Part shown: in pieces, positions 15,021 to 24,815 of the stretch
Layout of the letters: every line of letters starts with the position of its first letter
Numbering within the stretch: the stretch's first letter is position 1
Origin: Acinetobacter sp. XH1741
GTDB taxonomy: Bacteria; Pseudomonadota; Gammaproteobacteria; Pseudomonadales; Moraxellaceae
Direction of reading: 5' to 3'
Assembly: GCF_041021895.1 (NCBI RefSeq)
Contig: NZ_CP157428.1
Coordinates: forward strand, 2,914,001-2,978,000
DNA length: 64,000 nt
The notes under the pieces: model-generated
Databases searched by the model: none
What the model saw: the letters and a program-made list of their open reading frames with translations, nothing else
What the model was told of the DNA's origin: nothing
Program-made: the position numbers and the translations under genes

Positions 15021-17515
15021 GGTAAAGATACCTCATGACACGTAACAGGCTTAACCACCACAATCTGTTGCTTGGCTTGCTCTACATCTACAGAAAAATC
15101 TGCTTTACAAATGCTTTGATCCGAACGTTGAACCGTTACGGTATTGTTCGGTTTTAAATTTTCTAAATAGACAATGCCATCCATTCCCACATATGACGAC
15201 TCTTGGTCCTCTCTATGCACCACAGAACCCACCGGTATAGGTTTGCCATCTGCTTGAGTCAAATAAACGTTGGCAGCAATAGACTGATGAACCGGGAACT
15301 TAATCACCACACCCGAACCGCGTTTAGCGGAAATACGCTGTTCCACTTGGGTAATGGTAAAGTTTGAAGGTAAGTCGATTGGGTCGACACTGTATTTACC
15401 CGAATAATAAGGCGTCACGGATGGCACAAAAATATGGCCTTTTTTATTACTTCGACCAATTAAACTGTTTTCGTATCTGACCAGAACATCCGGTACTTGG
15501 TTGGTGTCGACCAATGCAAAAGACTCACCCAAGCGGTTCGAAGCAAATACTTCGCCTGACATATAAATGAGGGAACCAGATAAACCAAACCAGTAGTTAT
15601 AGTCATGATTTCCAGACATACCAAAGTCTGTATTGATATAACCGTTGCGGTAGTTGACCCGTGCCTGATTTAAATCTTCACTATTTTCATTATAGCGTCG
15701 GGTCAAATCGACACCGAAACCACCTTCGGATGGTACAGAACGGTTGAAGTTAATATAGCCAGTATCACCCTGTTTATTAAATGCATAACCCGAGTTTACA
15801 GTAGCGTTTCGCTGGAACAGTGGGATTGAAACTTGAAATGCAGCACTCCACTCTTTTTCAATAAAATCACGGTTTGCACTGAGTGAAACGGTTACGCCAT
15901 TCATATAAGTTGGTAAAACAGGTGCCCATGACAAGTTTAAGAACCGGTTTTTAAAGTCATTTGCTTTGGTATCAATATATCCGACACCAAAAGTCCCTGA
16001 GTTTTTGGTCGCAAAGTAAGTATTGGCCGTTAAGCTTTCATTACTATTGACCGAAATTAAATTGCTATATTGCAGTCGTGAAAGGTCGGTGTATTCATCA
16101 TCACGGTGGTTATGGTTAATGCTAAAACCAAACCGATTACGGTTATAGCTGTACCCGACTGTATATTGCTTACCCTGTAAGTCTTTCGTCCGATCACCAA
16201 ACATCGACTTATCGGCTTTACTTTGGGTAAAAGAAGCACTGAGCACCCCTAAGTTTGCAAGCTTGAGTACAGACCCTGCACCGAATAACTGTAGGTCTGA
16301 AGAAAGCTCTGTTCGTCCTTCTATAGTTAACCAATCATTTACCCCATATCGGGCATCGGCAGCACTTGCAAATTTCCCATAAGAAAAATTCTTCAATCCG
16401 TAGTCTTCACGGATTTTCCCTAACGACAATGAATAGTCGAATAGTCCCGGTTTTAACAATGTATTTGCAATATAAAATGGAACGGCCGTAGTAACCTGAC
16501 GCCCGACCGCATCGGTCGTCACCACAACGGCTTCCCCTTTCCCATTAATAAAGGGAACATTGTTTAATATAAACGGGCCAGACTGTACTTCAGTTGAGCT
16601 GGTCTTTTGACCATTAATAATTAAGTCGACTGTGCTTGGTAATGCAGCTTGCCCAATAAACTGTGGTAATGGATAGGTAATTAAATCGGGTCGGGTTGAA
16701 TAGTTTCTTTGTACCTGAAAACCACCGAGGCGAACCGAACTCCCCCACGTGGTTTTACTTCCCGTAATAATGTCACCCAGCAAGAAAGAGGTCGCATTCT
16801 TTTGGTTGTCAAACTGCCAAGATGTGTCATAACGACGATAGCCGTCATTGTCTAAAGTCTCGGCGTTACCTTCATTTTTATACTGATTTTTGACATAGAC
16901 ACCAGAGTTTTTAATTACCCCTAATGGAGAGAAAAAACGCTGCTCTGTAAATAAACTGCTGGTTGACCCACCTTGATGCGGTCTATAAGTATAAAAATCA
17001 TAGTTATTGAGTAGCCCTATACCCGACTGAGCAACAACTGGCTTATACCATGAGTCTTTACCCAAAACTTGAGTTGGCATCCAAGCAGGCGGGAAGTTCA
17101 GCTTAAAATATTGGTTTGATGAATTATATTCATAGCTTACATCTTTTAATTTATCTAAAGATATCCAGTCACTCGCATCGCCATTAAACCCCAAAGTTAA
17201 GATATCTTGATTGGTTAAGGCAGTCTCAGTATTGGTTAATAACTCTTGAGGAATCTGAATTTCCAACTCATCAATGAGCTTGTTTTTTTGTATAAAGTAC
17301 TCATCATTTTTAACAATAACAGGTACAACTTGTTGCACTGAATATTGGTTTACAACCAAGTCGAGGTACAGTTTAAACAGTTGATTAATTTCGTTAATAT
17401 CTTTTGGTGGTGGAGGCAATTCGCCAGCAAGAGCAATATTGGGAATATTTAAGCATCCACCCGACAACAAAATTAGCAAAATACTTTTGCATAAATTATT
17501 ATGCCGAAGGATCAT
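15017..17515 (-). CDS. csuD: CsuD, outer-membrane usher of Csu pili
   Basis: This 832-residue usher starts with a signal peptide and an N-terminal domain, followed by the beta-barrel signature. Visible landmarks are LGDIITGSKTTWGSSVRLGGFQV, PQFIGQAALPSTVDLIINGQ, GPFILNNVPFINGKGEAVVVTTDAVGR (plug region) and a C-terminal domain with YSGKYSVDPIDLP and RGSGVVIKFP. It secretes and assembles SCPU subunits delivered by CsuC. The start overlaps the csuC stop by 4 bp and the end overlaps the csuE start by 4 bp. Confidence 0.94.
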   Translation of the reverse strand: MILRHNNLCKSILLILLSGGCLNIPNIALAGELPPPPKDINEINQLFKLYLDLVVNQYSVQQVVPVIVKNDEYFIQKNKLIDELEIQIPQELLTNTETALTNQDILTLGFNGDASDWISLDKLKDVSYEYNSSNQYFKLNFPPAWMPTQVLGKDSWYKPVVAQSGIGLLNNYDFYTYRPHQGGSTSSLFTEQRFFSPLGVIKNSGVYVKNQYKNEGNAETLDNDGYRRYDTSWQFDNQKNATSFLLGDIITGSKTTWGSSVRLGGFQVQRNYSTRPDLITYPLPQFIGQAALPSTVDLIINGQKTSSTEVQSGPFILNNVPFINGKGEAVVVTTDAVGRQVTTAVPFYIANTLLKPGLFDYSLSLGKIREDYGLKNFSYGKFASAADARYGVNDWLTIEGRTELSSDLQLFGAGSVLKLANLGVLSASFTQSKADKSMFGDRTKDLQGKQYTVGYSYNRNRFGFSINHNHRDDEYTDLSRLQYSNLISVNSNESLTANTYFATKNSGTFGVGYIDTKANDFKNRFLNLSWAPVLPTYMNGVTVSLSANRDFIEKEWSAAFQVSIPLFQRNATVNSGYAFNKQGDTGYINFNRSVPSEGGFGVDLTRRYNENSEDLNQARVNYRNGYINTDFGMSGNHDYNYWFGLSGSLIYMSGEVFASNRLGESFALVDTNQVPDVLVRYENSLIGRSNKKGHIFVPSVTPYYSGKYSVDPIDLPSNFTITQVEQRISAKRGSGVVIKFPVHQSIAANVYLTQADGKPIPVGSVVHREDQESSYVGMDGIVYLENLKPNNTVTVQRSDQSICKADFSVDVEQAKQQIVVVKPVTCHEVSLP

Positions 17516-18333
17516 GTTGGATCCTCCATTTTGGTGATTTCGATCAACTCTTGTTTTATGCCGGAGCTATCAACACCATATATTTTAGAAGTTTTTAACA
17601 GCTCATTTGCGGTCGACTTATCAATGGCAAACTTCATGGTGCTATTTGATAAAACATAGCCAAAGGCAGCCTTTCCTAAAGAAATATCATTGCCAGTTTT
17701 TGACGTTTTGAGTGATGAAAGGCGTGCAAATTTTTGACCATTATTTTTAAGATATAACTCAAACTGCCCCTGTTCATTGTTGCGAATTGACCATTGTAAT
17801 ACAGGCTTAGCTAAAGGATTTTTTGCATTCGCTTTTTGGCTTTCTTCATTTAACCCACTGCCTATACCTTTTCCATAAGCAAAAAGCGGAATGGAGTAAC
17901 GCATTTGGAAGCTCACTTTAGAAGCATCTTGCTCGTTTCCATCAGAAAGACGAATCGGTAACTCATCTACAATTAAGCGATATGACTGTTCTTTGCCATC
18001 TGGCAAATTAGCACTTTTGGTTAAGCGAAGCATGTGCTTCTCACCTGCTTTAATCTTAGCTACAGGTGGGCTTGGTATAACCTCAGATTGCTCGCTATAG
18101 TTATCTTTTGAGCCGTCTTGGTTCCATTTAAATACGCGAATCTGAACCATCGCATCGGTCTTGCCCGTATTTTGCAACCAAACCGCAGTCGCTTTTTCGT
18201 TGGCTTCAATTTTCGGATAAATTGGCCAAATTAAAAAAGTCGCTTGAGCCATCGCAGGCGTCACAAGTGATAATGTACTTGCAAATAAAAAAGTTTTTAA
18301 AATGCCATTTTTAATAAATGCAGAATTGTTCAT
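17512..18333 (-). CDS. csuC: CsuC, periplasmic pilus assembly chaperone
   Basis: This is a PapD-like chaperone of 273 residues from the ATG at 18333, chosen for GGTGA 6 nt upstream; 18345 is the upstream alternative. A signal peptide ending PAMA/QAT is followed by the IWPIYPKIEANEKATAVWLQN strand, where a basic and polar cleft binds subunit C-termini. YRLIVDELPIRL and MRYSIPLFAYGKG in domain 1 and a C-terminal Ig-like domain complete it. Archaic (sigma class) chaperones of this type deliver SCPU pilins to the usher. Confidence 0.92.
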   Translation of the reverse strand: MNNSAFIKNGILKTFLFASTLSLVTPAMAQATFLIWPIYPKIEANEKATAVWLQNTGKTDAMVQIRVFKWNQDGSKDNYSEQSEVIPSPPVAKIKAGEKHMLRLTKSANLPDGKEQSYRLIVDELPIRLSDGNEQDASKVSFQMRYSIPLFAYGKGIGSGLNEESQKANAKNPLAKPVLQWSIRNNEQGQFELYLKNNGQKFARLSSLKTSKTGNDISLGKAAFGYVLSNSTMKFAIDKSTANELLKTSKIYGVDSSGIKQELIEITKMEDPT

Positions 18334-18338
18334 ACAAA

Positions 18339-18872
18339 TCACCATGAAATCATTATTGAAACAGTATCTTTATAAATTCCCGCGGTATGTGATTCATTAT
18401 TATTTCCTAAATCAACGACACCATATATTTGAAAATTTGCCAGATGGTTTGTAGGCGTTGTAGCAGGAAGTAAATATGTACTCCCTACAACATATTCATT
18501 TATTAAACTACTCGAGTTATATAACTTATAAGACAAATAATCAGACGATGAAGTATTTTTCATACGTCTAATATTATTCTCGAGGTTTTGACCACCATCT
18601 ATAGATATATTTACAGGCAAGCTTTCGGTACACCGAATATTCCAAGAAGTTGCACTATTTATAATATTCGCTATCACTTTATCTTTGGATAAAGCTGAGT
18701 ATTGACCAAAATCCATTTTCTGCTCAACATTATCAATCGAGCATCCATTTTCAATTTTGGCTTGAACTTTAAAACTCGAATTTAATAGAGGGTCTGCTGC
18801 ATATATAAACGGACTAACCGACAACAAAAATATTGCTTTAAAACAAAAGTCTTTCATTTTCTTAAAACTCAA
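18339..18872 (-). CDS. csuB: CsuB, minor pilin subunit
   Basis: This 177-residue exported SCPU-domain protein has a signal peptide ending PFIYA/ADP, the motif NGCSIDNVEQKMDFGQYSAL, the second-cysteine strand WNIRCTESLPVNISIDGG, and the C-terminal TAGIYKDTVSIMISW donor/chaperone-binding strand. It overlaps csuA by 11 bp at its 5' end. It is most likely an adapter subunit between rod and tip. Coding sequence is clearly AT-richer than csuD. Confidence 0.9.
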   Translation of the reverse strand: MSFKKMKDFCFKAIFLLSVSPFIYAADPLLNSSFKVQAKIENGCSIDNVEQKMDFGQYSALSKDKVIANIINSATSWNIRCTESLPVNISIDGGQNLENNIRRMKNTSSSDYLSYKLYNSSSLINEYVVGSTYLLPATTPTNHLANFQIYGVVDLGNNNESHTAGIYKDTVSIMISW

Positions 18873-19410
18873 TCGTAATCGGCACTATATCCGTATACTC
18901 ACCCTTAGATATACGACTACCATCATGGGTTGCCTGACCAAAAATATCGATATTCTTTTTAATGTTCATGTCATTAAGAATAAATACATCATTTGCTTTA
19001 ATGACTTGTTTACTTAAACCATAGAGCAAGTTATAAGCAACAAAGTCTCTACCATTACTCAAAGCATGATAATAATTTTGTGAAAATGAAGCAGGAACTT
19101 TACTATCATTATTTCCAGACCCAAAGGTTATTTTTACAGTTGAAATACCAGCACATTCAATCTGTAAACCTGAATTACCACCATTAACTAAACTTGCCTC
19201 TAATATTCCATTAAATGCAGTAGTCGTTTCACCAAAATCAATAGTTCCTAAATTTAAATTTGCCGTATTATTTTCAACAACTTTATTATTAATAGAACAA
19301 GAAGGTAATAATTCAATTTGTGTATTTAATTTAGCTCCTATTTCTCCAGCACTCACCGAGGATATTAAAAAATAAAAAAATATAAATGCTGAACCGCGAT
19401 TAAATATCAT
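18862..19410 (-). CDS. csuA: CsuA, minor pilin subunit
   Basis: The start at 19410 is chosen because GGAGGGG lies just upstream; the open frame extends to 19440 (MNKPVLNGGV). The product has a short signal peptide (FIFFYFLISSVSAGE) and an SCPU domain with LPSCSINNKVVEN, LGTIDFGETT and LQIECAGISTVKITFGSG. It ends KGEYTDIVPITIEF. It follows the major pilin gene after a 73-bp gap and overlaps csuB. Confidence 0.9.
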   Translation of the reverse strand: MIFNRGSAFIFFYFLISSVSAGEIGAKLNTQIELLPSCSINNKVVENNTANLNLGTIDFGETTTAFNGILEASLVNGGNSGLQIECAGISTVKITFGSGNNDSKVPASFSQNYYHALSNGRDFVAYNLLYGLSKQVIKANDVFILNDMNIKKNIDIFGQATHDGSRISKGEYTDIVPITIEF

Positions 19411-19483
19411 CACCCCTCCATTTAAAACAGGTTTATTCAACTGCGAACAAACCTGCTACTCAATTAATTATTTCTTTTTATAT

Positions 19484-20026
19484 TTAGAAATTTACTGTTA
19501 CTAAGAGAGTATCTTTATAATCGCCTTGTGCTTTTGGTGTACCCGTATTTGGCGCGATTGTACCGAAAATTGGTACATCCGTAGCTTGGCCACTCACCGT
19601 ACTGAACTGTTGAGGTTGATTCACAACATATAGGTTTGTACGCGCAGCATCACGGTAAACGTTATATGCAACTACATCAGCAGATGCGGTATTTTTTAAA
19701 GTACGGTCTGTACGTTCACCACCATCGATTGCAACTGTAAAATCAACAGGATCAGTTCCGTCACACGTTACAGAAATATTGCCACCGGTTGCTGCAGAAG
19801 CAACTTCAGCAGTTAATACGTTGTTCCAAGTACCAGAAGTTTTACCGAAATCTAAAGTACCAAACTTGTTCATATTTCCTTCAGTTTGACTACCCCCTAC
19901 AGTACAGCCTGTTGAGACATTTAATTTAACGTCAACTTGTCCGGTAACAGCCGCTTGAGTATTTACCGCATAACCAGCAACTATTAATGCTGCAAGAAGT
20001 GATTTCTGAATGTTTTTCATATTCAT
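19484..20026 (-). CDS. csuA/B: CsuA/B, major rod subunit of Csu pili
   Basis: This 180-residue exported protein has a signal peptide ending YAVNTQA. It carries the SCPU signature VSTGCTVGGSQTEGNMNKFG then LDFGKTSGTW, a second Cys in ISVTCDGTDPVDFTVAID, and a terminal GDYKDTLLVTVNF strand. Being first in the operon and single-domain, it matches CsuA/B, the polymerising rod pilin of abiotic-surface biofilm pili. Its GC content and codon use look more like a highly expressed gene than csuA or csuB. Regulation probably involves the 575-bp upstream region with TGACCTAT repeats and the divergent TetR gene. Confidence 0.94.
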   Translation of the reverse strand: MNMKNIQKSLLAALIVAGYAVNTQAAVTGQVDVKLNVSTGCTVGGSQTEGNMNKFGTLDFGKTSGTWNNVLTAEVASAATGGNISVTCDGTDPVDFTVAIDGGERTDRTLKNTASADVVAYNVYRDAARTNLYVVNQPQQFSTVSGQATDVPIFGTIAPNTGTPKAQGDYKDTLLVTVNF

Positions 20027-20386
20027 AACCTACATATATAATGATTAGATTTGTAGAACAAAATGAATCAGACTTAATAAATAAAATATGACCAATTTGT
20101 TTTATATATAAAACAAATTAATATTTACTAATATGTGATTCTTTTCACAATTTAATAACAATTATTTAACTTGTATACATACATTACAAAAAGACTATGT
20201 TGAGTTATTTAAAATCAATTTTTGAACTCTTAAAAAATCACTTGGTTAAATACCCACCCCTACTTTAAAAAAATGGCTAAAATTTATAAAAAATAAATAT
20301 CTTTTTTTTAATCAAAAAACTTAAATTATCATTCAAATACAATTGTTTATAAATTCAACAAAACTTAATATTATTTACCCATATTT

Positions 20387-20510
20387 AAATAGGTAGGTTG
20401 ACCTATTTTAACTAATACTACACAAATAAAATTAAGTCAGTTGACCTATTTTTTTGTTTTTAATTGAGTCATATGACCTATATTAGAGAACTATCGGTCA
20501 TATGACCTAT
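20387..20510. promoter_or_regulatory. Four-fold TGACCTAT operator-like repeats between csu and tetR
   Basis: TGACCTAT begins at 20399, 20442, 20474 and 20503. The first is part of the inverted repeat AAATAGGT (20387-20394) / ACCTATTT (20401-20408). The last is part of the palindrome GGTCATATGACC, and the third of GTCATATGAC. Such a cluster about 95-200 bp before a TetR-type gene is what an autoregulatory operator looks like; control of csuA/B from the same site is possible but inferred. Confidence 0.65.
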
Positions 20511-20602
20511 ATTTAGTTTAATAGAATTTAAATATTTTATTTATATTTTTTTAATTTCATGGTTTAGAATGCCTTTTTTAAATAGTACTTACAGGCTGGA
20601 TA

Positions 20603-21241
20603 ATGATCAAAATTGATACCTTTGATACTATGCAAATAAAGAAGTCCTTTACCACATTAAAAGGGCAAGAAAGAATAAAGCAAATCTTAAAAAACGCTGA
20701 ACTCGTTTTTCTTACTAAGGGTTATTCAGGCTTTAGTATGAGAGGAGTGGCTAATCAATCGAATATTAGTTTAAGTACACTACAGCATTATTTCCCCAAT
20801 AAAGATATTTTATTAAAAGCACTGCTTAATAAATTAATTTGTGACTACATACAGCGAATTGAAATTTTAATCAATTTAAATGCAAATGAAGCACCATTAC
20901 ATCGCTTTATGAATATTATTACCAATATAATCTATGAAATAGAAAAACCGATCATTACTAATACATTTAAAGAGTTTTTTTCAATCTCAGATCATTTACC
21001 CTATGTATATGATGCTTTGTCAATCATACAAAAGTATAATCTTGAGCTTATATATAAAATCATTTTACCTATTCACAATGAAATATCATCAGAAGAATAT
21101 AAAGAAAGAGCAATTATTATAATCACACAACTCAATGGGTATTTAGTTCAACATTCAAACAAAAATACAGATGAATCCTATAAAGAATTTCTAAGAAATA
21201 TACTTTTAAAAAATATATCAAGATTAGTCAGTGAACCATAA
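20603..21241 (+). CDS. TetR/AcrR family regulator divergent from csu operon
   Basis: The 212-residue product has the TetR helix-turn-helix at about residues 25-70: RIKQILKNAELVFLTKGYSG, then MRGVANQSNISLSTLQHYFP and NKDILL. The remainder is the helical ligand-binding domain. An internal start at 20630 is also possible. It is divergent from csuA/B across a spacer with four TGACCTAT repeats, so it is a candidate repressor of itself and possibly of csu. A strong hairpin terminator follows it. The effector is unknown. Confidence 0.88.
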   Translation: MIKIDTFDTMQIKKSFTTLKGQERIKQILKNAELVFLTKGYSGFSMRGVANQSNISLSTLQHYFPNKDILLKALLNKLICDYIQRIEILINLNANEAPLHRFMNIITNIIYEIEKPIITNTFKEFFSISDHLPYVYDALSIIQKYNLELIYKIILPIHNEISSEEYKERAIIIITQLNGYLVQHSNKNTDESYKEFLRNILLKNISRLVSEP

Positions 21242-21246
21242 GTTTG

Positions 21247-21275
21247 AAAACATAGGAGTGGTTCTCCTATGTTTT
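21247..21275 (+). terminator. Rho-independent terminator after tetR
   Basis: AAAACATAGGAG (21247-21258) pairs perfectly with CTCCTATGTTTT (21264-21275) around loop TGGTT: a 12-bp stem ending in T residues, right after the TetR stop. Confidence 0.75.
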
Positions 21276-21451
21276 CAATAAAAAATTGGCGTACTCTGGT
21301 CGGGTGAAATTCTGACCTTATTTTTAAGCATGAGAAAATAATAAAAACTGTCATTTGCTGACCTCTTTCATCGCTCTTGAATAGTAAAATAAATCTAAAG
21401 ATAATGGCTCAGCATATGAAAACTGAAATTTCAAACATTTAGAGAACACAA

Positions 21452-21853
21452 ATGGCAAATGCTAATGCATTAAAATTTATAAATATTGTGCTGGCTTTTT
21501 TATGGATCTATCAAGGATTAGTTCCCAAACTTCTTTTTATCAATGCTGATGAAATATTTGTGTGGCAAACAATAGGATTATCTTTTGAAAATGCGAAACT
21601 TGCAGGGCGCGCGAGCGGTATAGCTGAAATTATTTTTGGTTTATTGTTTCTTTTTTCTACTCATAAATATATTCACTATTTAAGTATTTTAGGTTTATTC
21701 GGTTTACTCCTCTTAATTGGTTTTTTAAAACCCTCTACACTTATCTCGCCTTACAACCCTGTTGTAATGAATATTTCGATGATAAGTTTATCAATTATCT
21801 ATCTACTTTTATTAAAAGAACAGGTTTCTGACTTTGGTAAATTTGTGCAATAA
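21452..21853 (+). CDS. DoxX-like membrane protein
   Basis: The 133-residue product has four hydrophobic helices: FINIVLAFLWIYQGLVPKLLF, a segment around GIAEIIFGLLFLFS, YLSILGLFGLLLLIGFL and MNISMISLSIIYLLLL. The WIYQGLVPKL motif near helix 1 is characteristic of the DoxX-like (DoxX_3) family. Members are small inner-membrane proteins of unclear, often redox-related, function. It lies 36 bp before an SDR gene in the same direction and probably forms a two-gene operon with it. Confidence 0.82.
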   Translation: MANANALKFINIVLAFLWIYQGLVPKLLFINADEIFVWQTIGLSFENAKLAGRASGIAEIIFGLLFLFSTHKYIHYLSILGLFGLLLLIGFLKPSTLISPYNPVVMNISMISLSIIYLLLLKEQVSDFGKFVQ

Positions 21854-21889
21854 CCTTCTAAGTTTTTAGAATTTTATATAGAGATTTCA

Positions 21890-22723
21890 ATGAGTTTATC
21901 TAAAAGTGAAGTTTATTGTGTAGTCATTACGGGTAGTACTAAAGGTATTGGTTTAGCACTTGCCCATGCTTTTTTAGAGCTTGGATGTTGTGTAGTGATT
22001 ACTGGACGTAACGCGGAGCAGCTTAACTACGCCCTTTCTCATTTAGGAGCACATTTTAATCAAGAGAAGTTTATTGGCTTATGTTGTGATGTGACACAAA
22101 TTGCTGACGTACAAGTCTTATGGGATAACGCTATTCAGCATTTTGGACAAGTCAATGTCTGGATTAATAATGCAGGAAGCTGCCACCCAACGAAAGACTT
22201 TATTGACCTAGAACCAAATGAGTTAAACGCAGCCGTTTCCACCAATATTTTAGGTACCATGCTTGGTTCGCAAGTGGCTTTAAAGGGAATGCTGAAACAA
22301 GGTTACGGTCAAGTTTTTAATATGGAAGGTTGGGGAAGCAACGGCGAATGGAGTGCAGGAATGACTCCTTACGCAACCACCAAACGAGCGGTAAGTTATT
22401 TTAGTAAAGCACTTTATAAAGAAACAAAATCCACTTCTATTTTAACTGGTACGCTCAGCCCTGGCATGGTGGCAACCGATCTATTAGTTTCTTCTTGGAC
22501 CAATGGCAATATACAAAACTGGAAAAAGATGAAACGTTTATTTTTCTTTGTGATTGACCCGCCTAAGGTTGTTTGTGCTTATTTGGCGAAACAAATTATG
22601 CAAAACAAAAAAACCAATCGACGCATTGCATGGATTACCCCGTTGAAACTTTTTCTTAGATTCTTACAGCCTTATTACTGGCGTAGAAACCCAGTTAAAG
22701 GCACGGCGTTAGAGCATTTATAG
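21890..22723 (+). CDS. SDR family oxidoreductase
   Basis: The 277-residue short-chain dehydrogenase has TGSTKGIG for nucleotide binding, INNAG, and YATTK as the YxxxK motif. At the usual active-site serine position it reads FNMEGWGSNGEWSAG, so the Ser of the triad is not in its standard place: MEGWGSNG in place of a hydrophobic-S-S pattern. The C-terminus (RFLQPYYWRRNP) is basic. Substrate unknown. It is co-directional with the DoxX-like gene 36 bp upstream. Confidence 0.88.
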   Translation: MSLSKSEVYCVVITGSTKGIGLALAHAFLELGCCVVITGRNAEQLNYALSHLGAHFNQEKFIGLCCDVTQIADVQVLWDNAIQHFGQVNVWINNAGSCHPTKDFIDLEPNELNAAVSTNILGTMLGSQVALKGMLKQGYGQVFNMEGWGSNGEWSAGMTPYATTKRAVSYFSKALYKETKSTSILTGTLSPGMVATDLLVSSWTNGNIQNWKKMKRLFFFVIDPPKVVCAYLAKQIMQNKKTNRRIAWITPLKLFLRFLQPYYWRRNPVKGTALEHL

Positions 22724-22872
22724 TTAGGCTTACCGCCTAATTAAAATCTGATGACACCAAGCTAAATTAGTTTGATTGATAGGCGCATCGGGTTTAACAC
22801 TTTAAGCTTTTTACCATAAACCTGTTCAGTAGAAGTTCTTCTAAAGAGAGCTTCTACTGAACTTGATACTCA

Positions 22873-24702
22873 TTAAGAATCGCTATCTGAATGATCTTCC
22901 TTATTTAAAATCCGCCCTTCCCGTTTTGGTCGAATTAACGGTGCTGTTGGTCGTGGATGATGTGTATGTGTATATTGCAAACCTACTCCCGCATTTACGT
23001 CATCTGCTGCGATTTCAGTTTCAAACCGCTCATTATCCAAATCTCGAATTTCCTCGGTAATTCTTTCTACTTCGTCTTTATCTACGCCAAGTTCTTGTAA
23101 AATTACTCCACCAAACTTAATTGCAGATTCAAACGTTTCACGAATCATAAAGTCTACTTTTTGTTTGACTAGATGCAGCGAGTGTTCACGGTCATATGAG
23201 CGGACTAATAATTTCGCTAAAGGAAATTCATGGGTGACGAGTTCCACAATTCTATTTGTGGTTTCTTTACTGTCTACACACACCACAATCGCTTGTGCTG
23301 TTGCAGCACCAGAAGCATGTAGAATATCTAGGCGGCAACCATCGCCATAATAAATTTTAAAACCAAATTTTTCGGCGTTTTGAATCATGTCGGTATTATT
23401 ATCAATAATGGTGACATCCACACCTCTTGCCAATAAGAGTTGACTGGTTACCTGCCCAAAGCGTCCGAAACCGATCATTAAAACACTACCGCTTAAACCC
23501 TCGGCAATATTGACGTTTTCTAATGAAACATCCGCTTTCGTCTGAGTAAATCGTTTAAAAAGAATACCCACAATTGGGGTCAACACCATTGAAAGTACCA
23601 CAATAGCGGTTAAGTTAGATTTAACCGTACTATCAATCACTTGAGCACTTAGCGCGGCAGAGAAAAGTACAAAAGCAAACTCTCCTCCTTGAGCCATGAG
23701 TAAAGCGCGATCCAATGCTTCAGTATGAGGACTTTTGGTTAATCGGGCGACTATATAAATCATGAGCGCTTTGGCAAACATCAGGGCAATTACACCACTC
23801 ACAATGAGCTGCCAGTTTTGAGCAACAACCGATAAATCCAATGACATGCCGCCCCCAAGAAAAAACAGGCCCAACAAGATTCCTCGGAATGGTTCAATAT
23901 CAGCTTCAATTTGATGTCTAAAGGTCGATTCAGATAAAAGCACTCCCGCTAAGAAAGCACCCATCGCCATAGACAACCCACTCACTTGCATGAGTAATGC
24001 AGCCCCCAACACAACCAATAATGCAGCGGCAGTCATGACTTCTCGGGCTTTAGCAGCCGCCAAGAGTCTAAATAACGGATTAAGTAACCAATACCCTGCC
24101 GCGATAAGACCTGCAATTGCGATTAAACCAATTCCTATATTTTCTAAACGTACAGATGTACTTTCAACCACATGGTTGGGTGCCATAAAAGCAACAATGG
24201 CCAGCAAAGGTACAATTAGTAAATCTTCAAAAAGTAAGATAGCTACAATTTTTTGCCCACGAGGCTGAGTCAAATCCCCCCGATCGCCCAACAACTGCAT
24301 CACAATCGCAGTCGAAGTTAATACAAACCCTGCCGCACCAATAAAAGAAACTTGCCACGTAAAACCAAACAACAACCCGACACCAGTTAAAGCCAGTCCG
24401 CAAATGATGATCTGTAGTGTGCCAAGCCCAAAAATTTCGCGTCTAAGACTCCACAAATGTGATGGCTGCATCTCTAAGCCAATCAAAAATAGATACATCA
24501 CTATTCCCAACTCAGCAATATGCAAAATTGCGGTGGAATCTTGAAAAAAAGCAAAACCGAATGGGCCAATAACCAGACCCGCAATTAAATAACCTAATAC
24601 TGAACCTAAACCAATACGTTTAAAAATAGGGACTGCAATTACAGCCGCTGCCAATAAAACCACGGGGGCAACCAAGCTAATTGAATGTGCTTCTGCGCTC
24701 AT
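22873..24702 (-). CDS. Monovalent cation:proton antiporter-2 (CPA2), KefB/KefC-like
   Basis: The 609-residue protein has an N-terminal half with about twelve membrane segments of the Na+/H+ exchanger family (GLGSVLGYLIAGLVIGPFG, LGIVMYLFLIGLEMQP, MAMGAFLAGVLLSES). An RCK/TrkA-N domain follows from about residue 405 (VLMIGFGRFGQVTSQLLL, then VTIIDNN, and YYGDGCRLDIL). This is the layout of KefB/KefC glutathione-gated K+ efflux systems. Unlike E. coli, no KefF/KefG ancillary gene lies beside it. A terminator separates it from the upstream gltS gene. Confidence 0.9.
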   Translation of the reverse strand: MSAEAHSISLVAPVVLLAAAVIAVPIFKRIGLGSVLGYLIAGLVIGPFGFAFFQDSTAILHIAELGIVMYLFLIGLEMQPSHLWSLRREIFGLGTLQIIICGLALTGVGLLFGFTWQVSFIGAAGFVLTSTAIVMQLLGDRGDLTQPRGQKIVAILLFEDLLIVPLLAIVAFMAPNHVVESTSVRLENIGIGLIAIAGLIAAGYWLLNPLFRLLAAAKAREVMTAAALLVVLGAALLMQVSGLSMAMGAFLAGVLLSESTFRHQIEADIEPFRGILLGLFFLGGGMSLDLSVVAQNWQLIVSGVIALMFAKALMIYIVARLTKSPHTEALDRALLMAQGGEFAFVLFSAALSAQVIDSTVKSNLTAIVVLSMVLTPIVGILFKRFTQTKADVSLENVNIAEGLSGSVLMIGFGRFGQVTSQLLLARGVDVTIIDNNTDMIQNAEKFGFKIYYGDGCRLDILHASGAATAQAIVVCVDSKETTNRIVELVTHEFPLAKLLVRSYDREHSLHLVKQKVDFMIRETFESAIKFGGVILQELGVDKDEVERITEEIRDLDNERFETEIAADDVNAGVGLQYTHTHHPRPTAPLIRPKREGRILNKEDHSDSDS

Positions 24703-24788
24703 ACATTTCTCATTTTATTTATCTGCAATTTATTCTATGTGAAACCATGTTTAAGGGCGATTATTACTTTTGGGAAAAGCCCTCATAA

Positions 24789-24812
24789 AAAAAAGCCCTT
24801 ACGGGCTTTTTT
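24789..24812. terminator. Rho-independent terminator between gltS and the antiporter gene
   Basis: AAAAAAGCCC-TTAC-GGGCTTTTTT: a symmetrical stem with U-tracts possible on both strands, four bases beyond the gltS stop. It should end gltS transcription. Confidence 0.8.
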
Positions 24813-24815
24813 CGA

